The notes under the pieces were generated by a model that saw only the letters and a program-made list of their open reading frames with translations, did not search any database and was not told the origin of the DNA. DNA of 64,000 nt, taken from positions 27,457,395 to 27,521,394 of the forward strand of contig NC_135250.1 of NCBI RefSeq assembly GCF_964204865.1, given 5' to 3'. Within the stretch, counting starts at the first letter, position 1. Each line of letters starts with the position of its first letter. This DNA is from Styela clava. Taxonomy: Eukaryota; Chordata; Ascidiacea; Stolidobranchia; Styelidae. Of the stretch, positions 62,868-64,000 are shown piece by piece. The position numbers and the translations under genes were made by a program.

Positions 62868-64000
62868 AGAACAAGAAACACAAAACTGTAGTGTCTTGTT
62901 GAAGCTCGCCCCCTTGATAATGTATCTGTATATGGAGATTGTTCTTTTGATCATGAGAAAACTGCCCCGATCTCGGCTGAGCGGAATATCCCCTTTATTT
63001 TGCAAATTTTATGTAATATGAAATCAACCATAATATTTTTAATATCTTAGGTGTTTACCAAAAGCTCTTTTTGAGCTATTTGGGATTATCTAAAGATAGT
63101 TACGGGTTTTCATAAGAAGGAACCGTAACAGGCGCAAGGAACAATCCGGAAACAATCCAAGTAATCGGAAACAATCTAAATAATTTAATATCAGTTATAC
63201 ATTAATCCATTTCTGAAGGTTCTTATAAACACAATTGTACGTTTGGGAGCGCTTGATTTCAGAAACCAAATTGATTTCTTACACACCGCTGTCTTCTTTT
63301 AAATGGCTTTCCTAGGAATAGATATAACACAGGGTATAGTTTGTTGCCAGGAAGACAAATACAAACTTTAAATACACGCTCTTTCGTTTTCTTAGTCACT
63401 GGCTTCGCCGTTTACACGAGAATTCGCATCCAAGAATGGCAATTTATCTGCAAGGATACAATGCTAATTGACGCATAAAAACAGAAAAATTGTAATAGTA
63501 TTTGTGATTTTTCACATTGGAGATTAATATTTTTATAGTGTGCATTGCTATTTGGTATATAGAAATAAAAAAACAATAAGATATTTTAGTTCACACATAG
63601 AGTATAAACCAACAGCATTCATACATTTAAATTCCACAAACATAAAACATATAACATTCAATAAGGCAGGGTTCAACCTCTGACAAATATTAAAAATAAA
63701 TTACTGTCACATACTAATATTTAAGTCAAATTTGTATTTAATTCAAAATATAAATTAAAGAAGACATCCAAAAACTTTTAAAACATTGAAATTGATGCAC
63801 TGAGTCTACTGTTGAAATCTGCAACAACATGTTGGTTATTATTTTGCATGTATTAATGCTACTTCTTGTGCCAATCTTCACCAGCAGCGGATTTTTTTAA
63901 GGATAAATTTAGTATCAACGATCATCACAATGAAGTCAATTTTACGCCTATAATACTTGTTTTTCTCACTTTCGGACTAAGGCCGATGCAGAACACGATT
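62868..64000. repeat. Long dispersed repeat, copy 3, cut by window end
   Basis: Direct repeat of copy 2 at about 1.35-kb spacing. It also carries the 5' blocks shared with copy 1 (CTTGTTGAAGCTCGC, GTAATATGAAATCAAC) and about 150 bp (63050-63215) absent from copy 1. Continues beyond the window. Confidence 0.7.

Noticed and set aside
1..64000. tRNA or rRNA genes
   Set aside because: No internal promoter boxes combined with a plausible cloverleaf were seen by eye; a covariance search was not possible.

Overview
The window is AT-rich animal genomic DNA. Genes are split into many short exons with GT-AG introns, and transposon remnants are frequent. The set of receptor types (Cys-loop channel, class I cytokine-receptor-like proteins, type II C-type lectin, CUB-like receptor) and the moderate intron sizes suggest an invertebrate deuterostome, most likely an ascidian tunicate. 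That assignment is an inference; no diagnostic marker gene is present. No tRNA, rRNA or CRISPR was seen. All gene models were built by hand from splice sites, reading phase and family resemblance.

Layout: (1) 1404-6774, plus strand: the 3' ten exons of a Cys-loop ligand-gated anion channel, whose 5' exons were not found. (2) 10512-13976, minus: a type II membrane C-type lectin of 238 aa, with possible alternative terminal exons in its large intron. (3) 17042-27335, minus: cytokine receptor-like gene A. It has a signal peptide, two tandem copies of a three-exon first domain, a second FN3-like domain, a TM/box1-like exon and a long cytoplasmic tail with a YxxQ motif. One small linker exon was not found. 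(4) 32410-38488 (possibly to 41352), minus: paralogous receptor gene B, 432 aa if the proposed signal exon is right. (5) About 41-48 kb, minus: several isolated exon-like open frames that I could not assemble. (6) 49385-50563, minus: an intronless orphan seven-TM receptor of 392 aa. (7) 54095-57750, plus: a seven-exon single-pass receptor of 441 aa with two repeats of a CUB-like domain plus a Cys-containing domain.

The rest is intergenic or intronic DNA with at least three hAT-type element families, several MITEs with inverted repeats (one with perfect 36-bp ends), a palindromic 112-bp element seen three times, and a long dispersed repeat at 51-53 kb and 62-64 kb.

Five of the six genes encode cell-surface receptors whose architecture fits recognition or cytokine signalling: lectin, two cytokine receptors, CUB-like receptor and orphan 7TM. 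The most interesting signal is the pair of divergent cytokine receptor-like genes. They share exon phases and a conserved membrane-proximal NWD(L/V)LQ exon, lack a recognisable WSXWS box, and one carries an intragenic tandem duplication of its ligand-binding-type domain.
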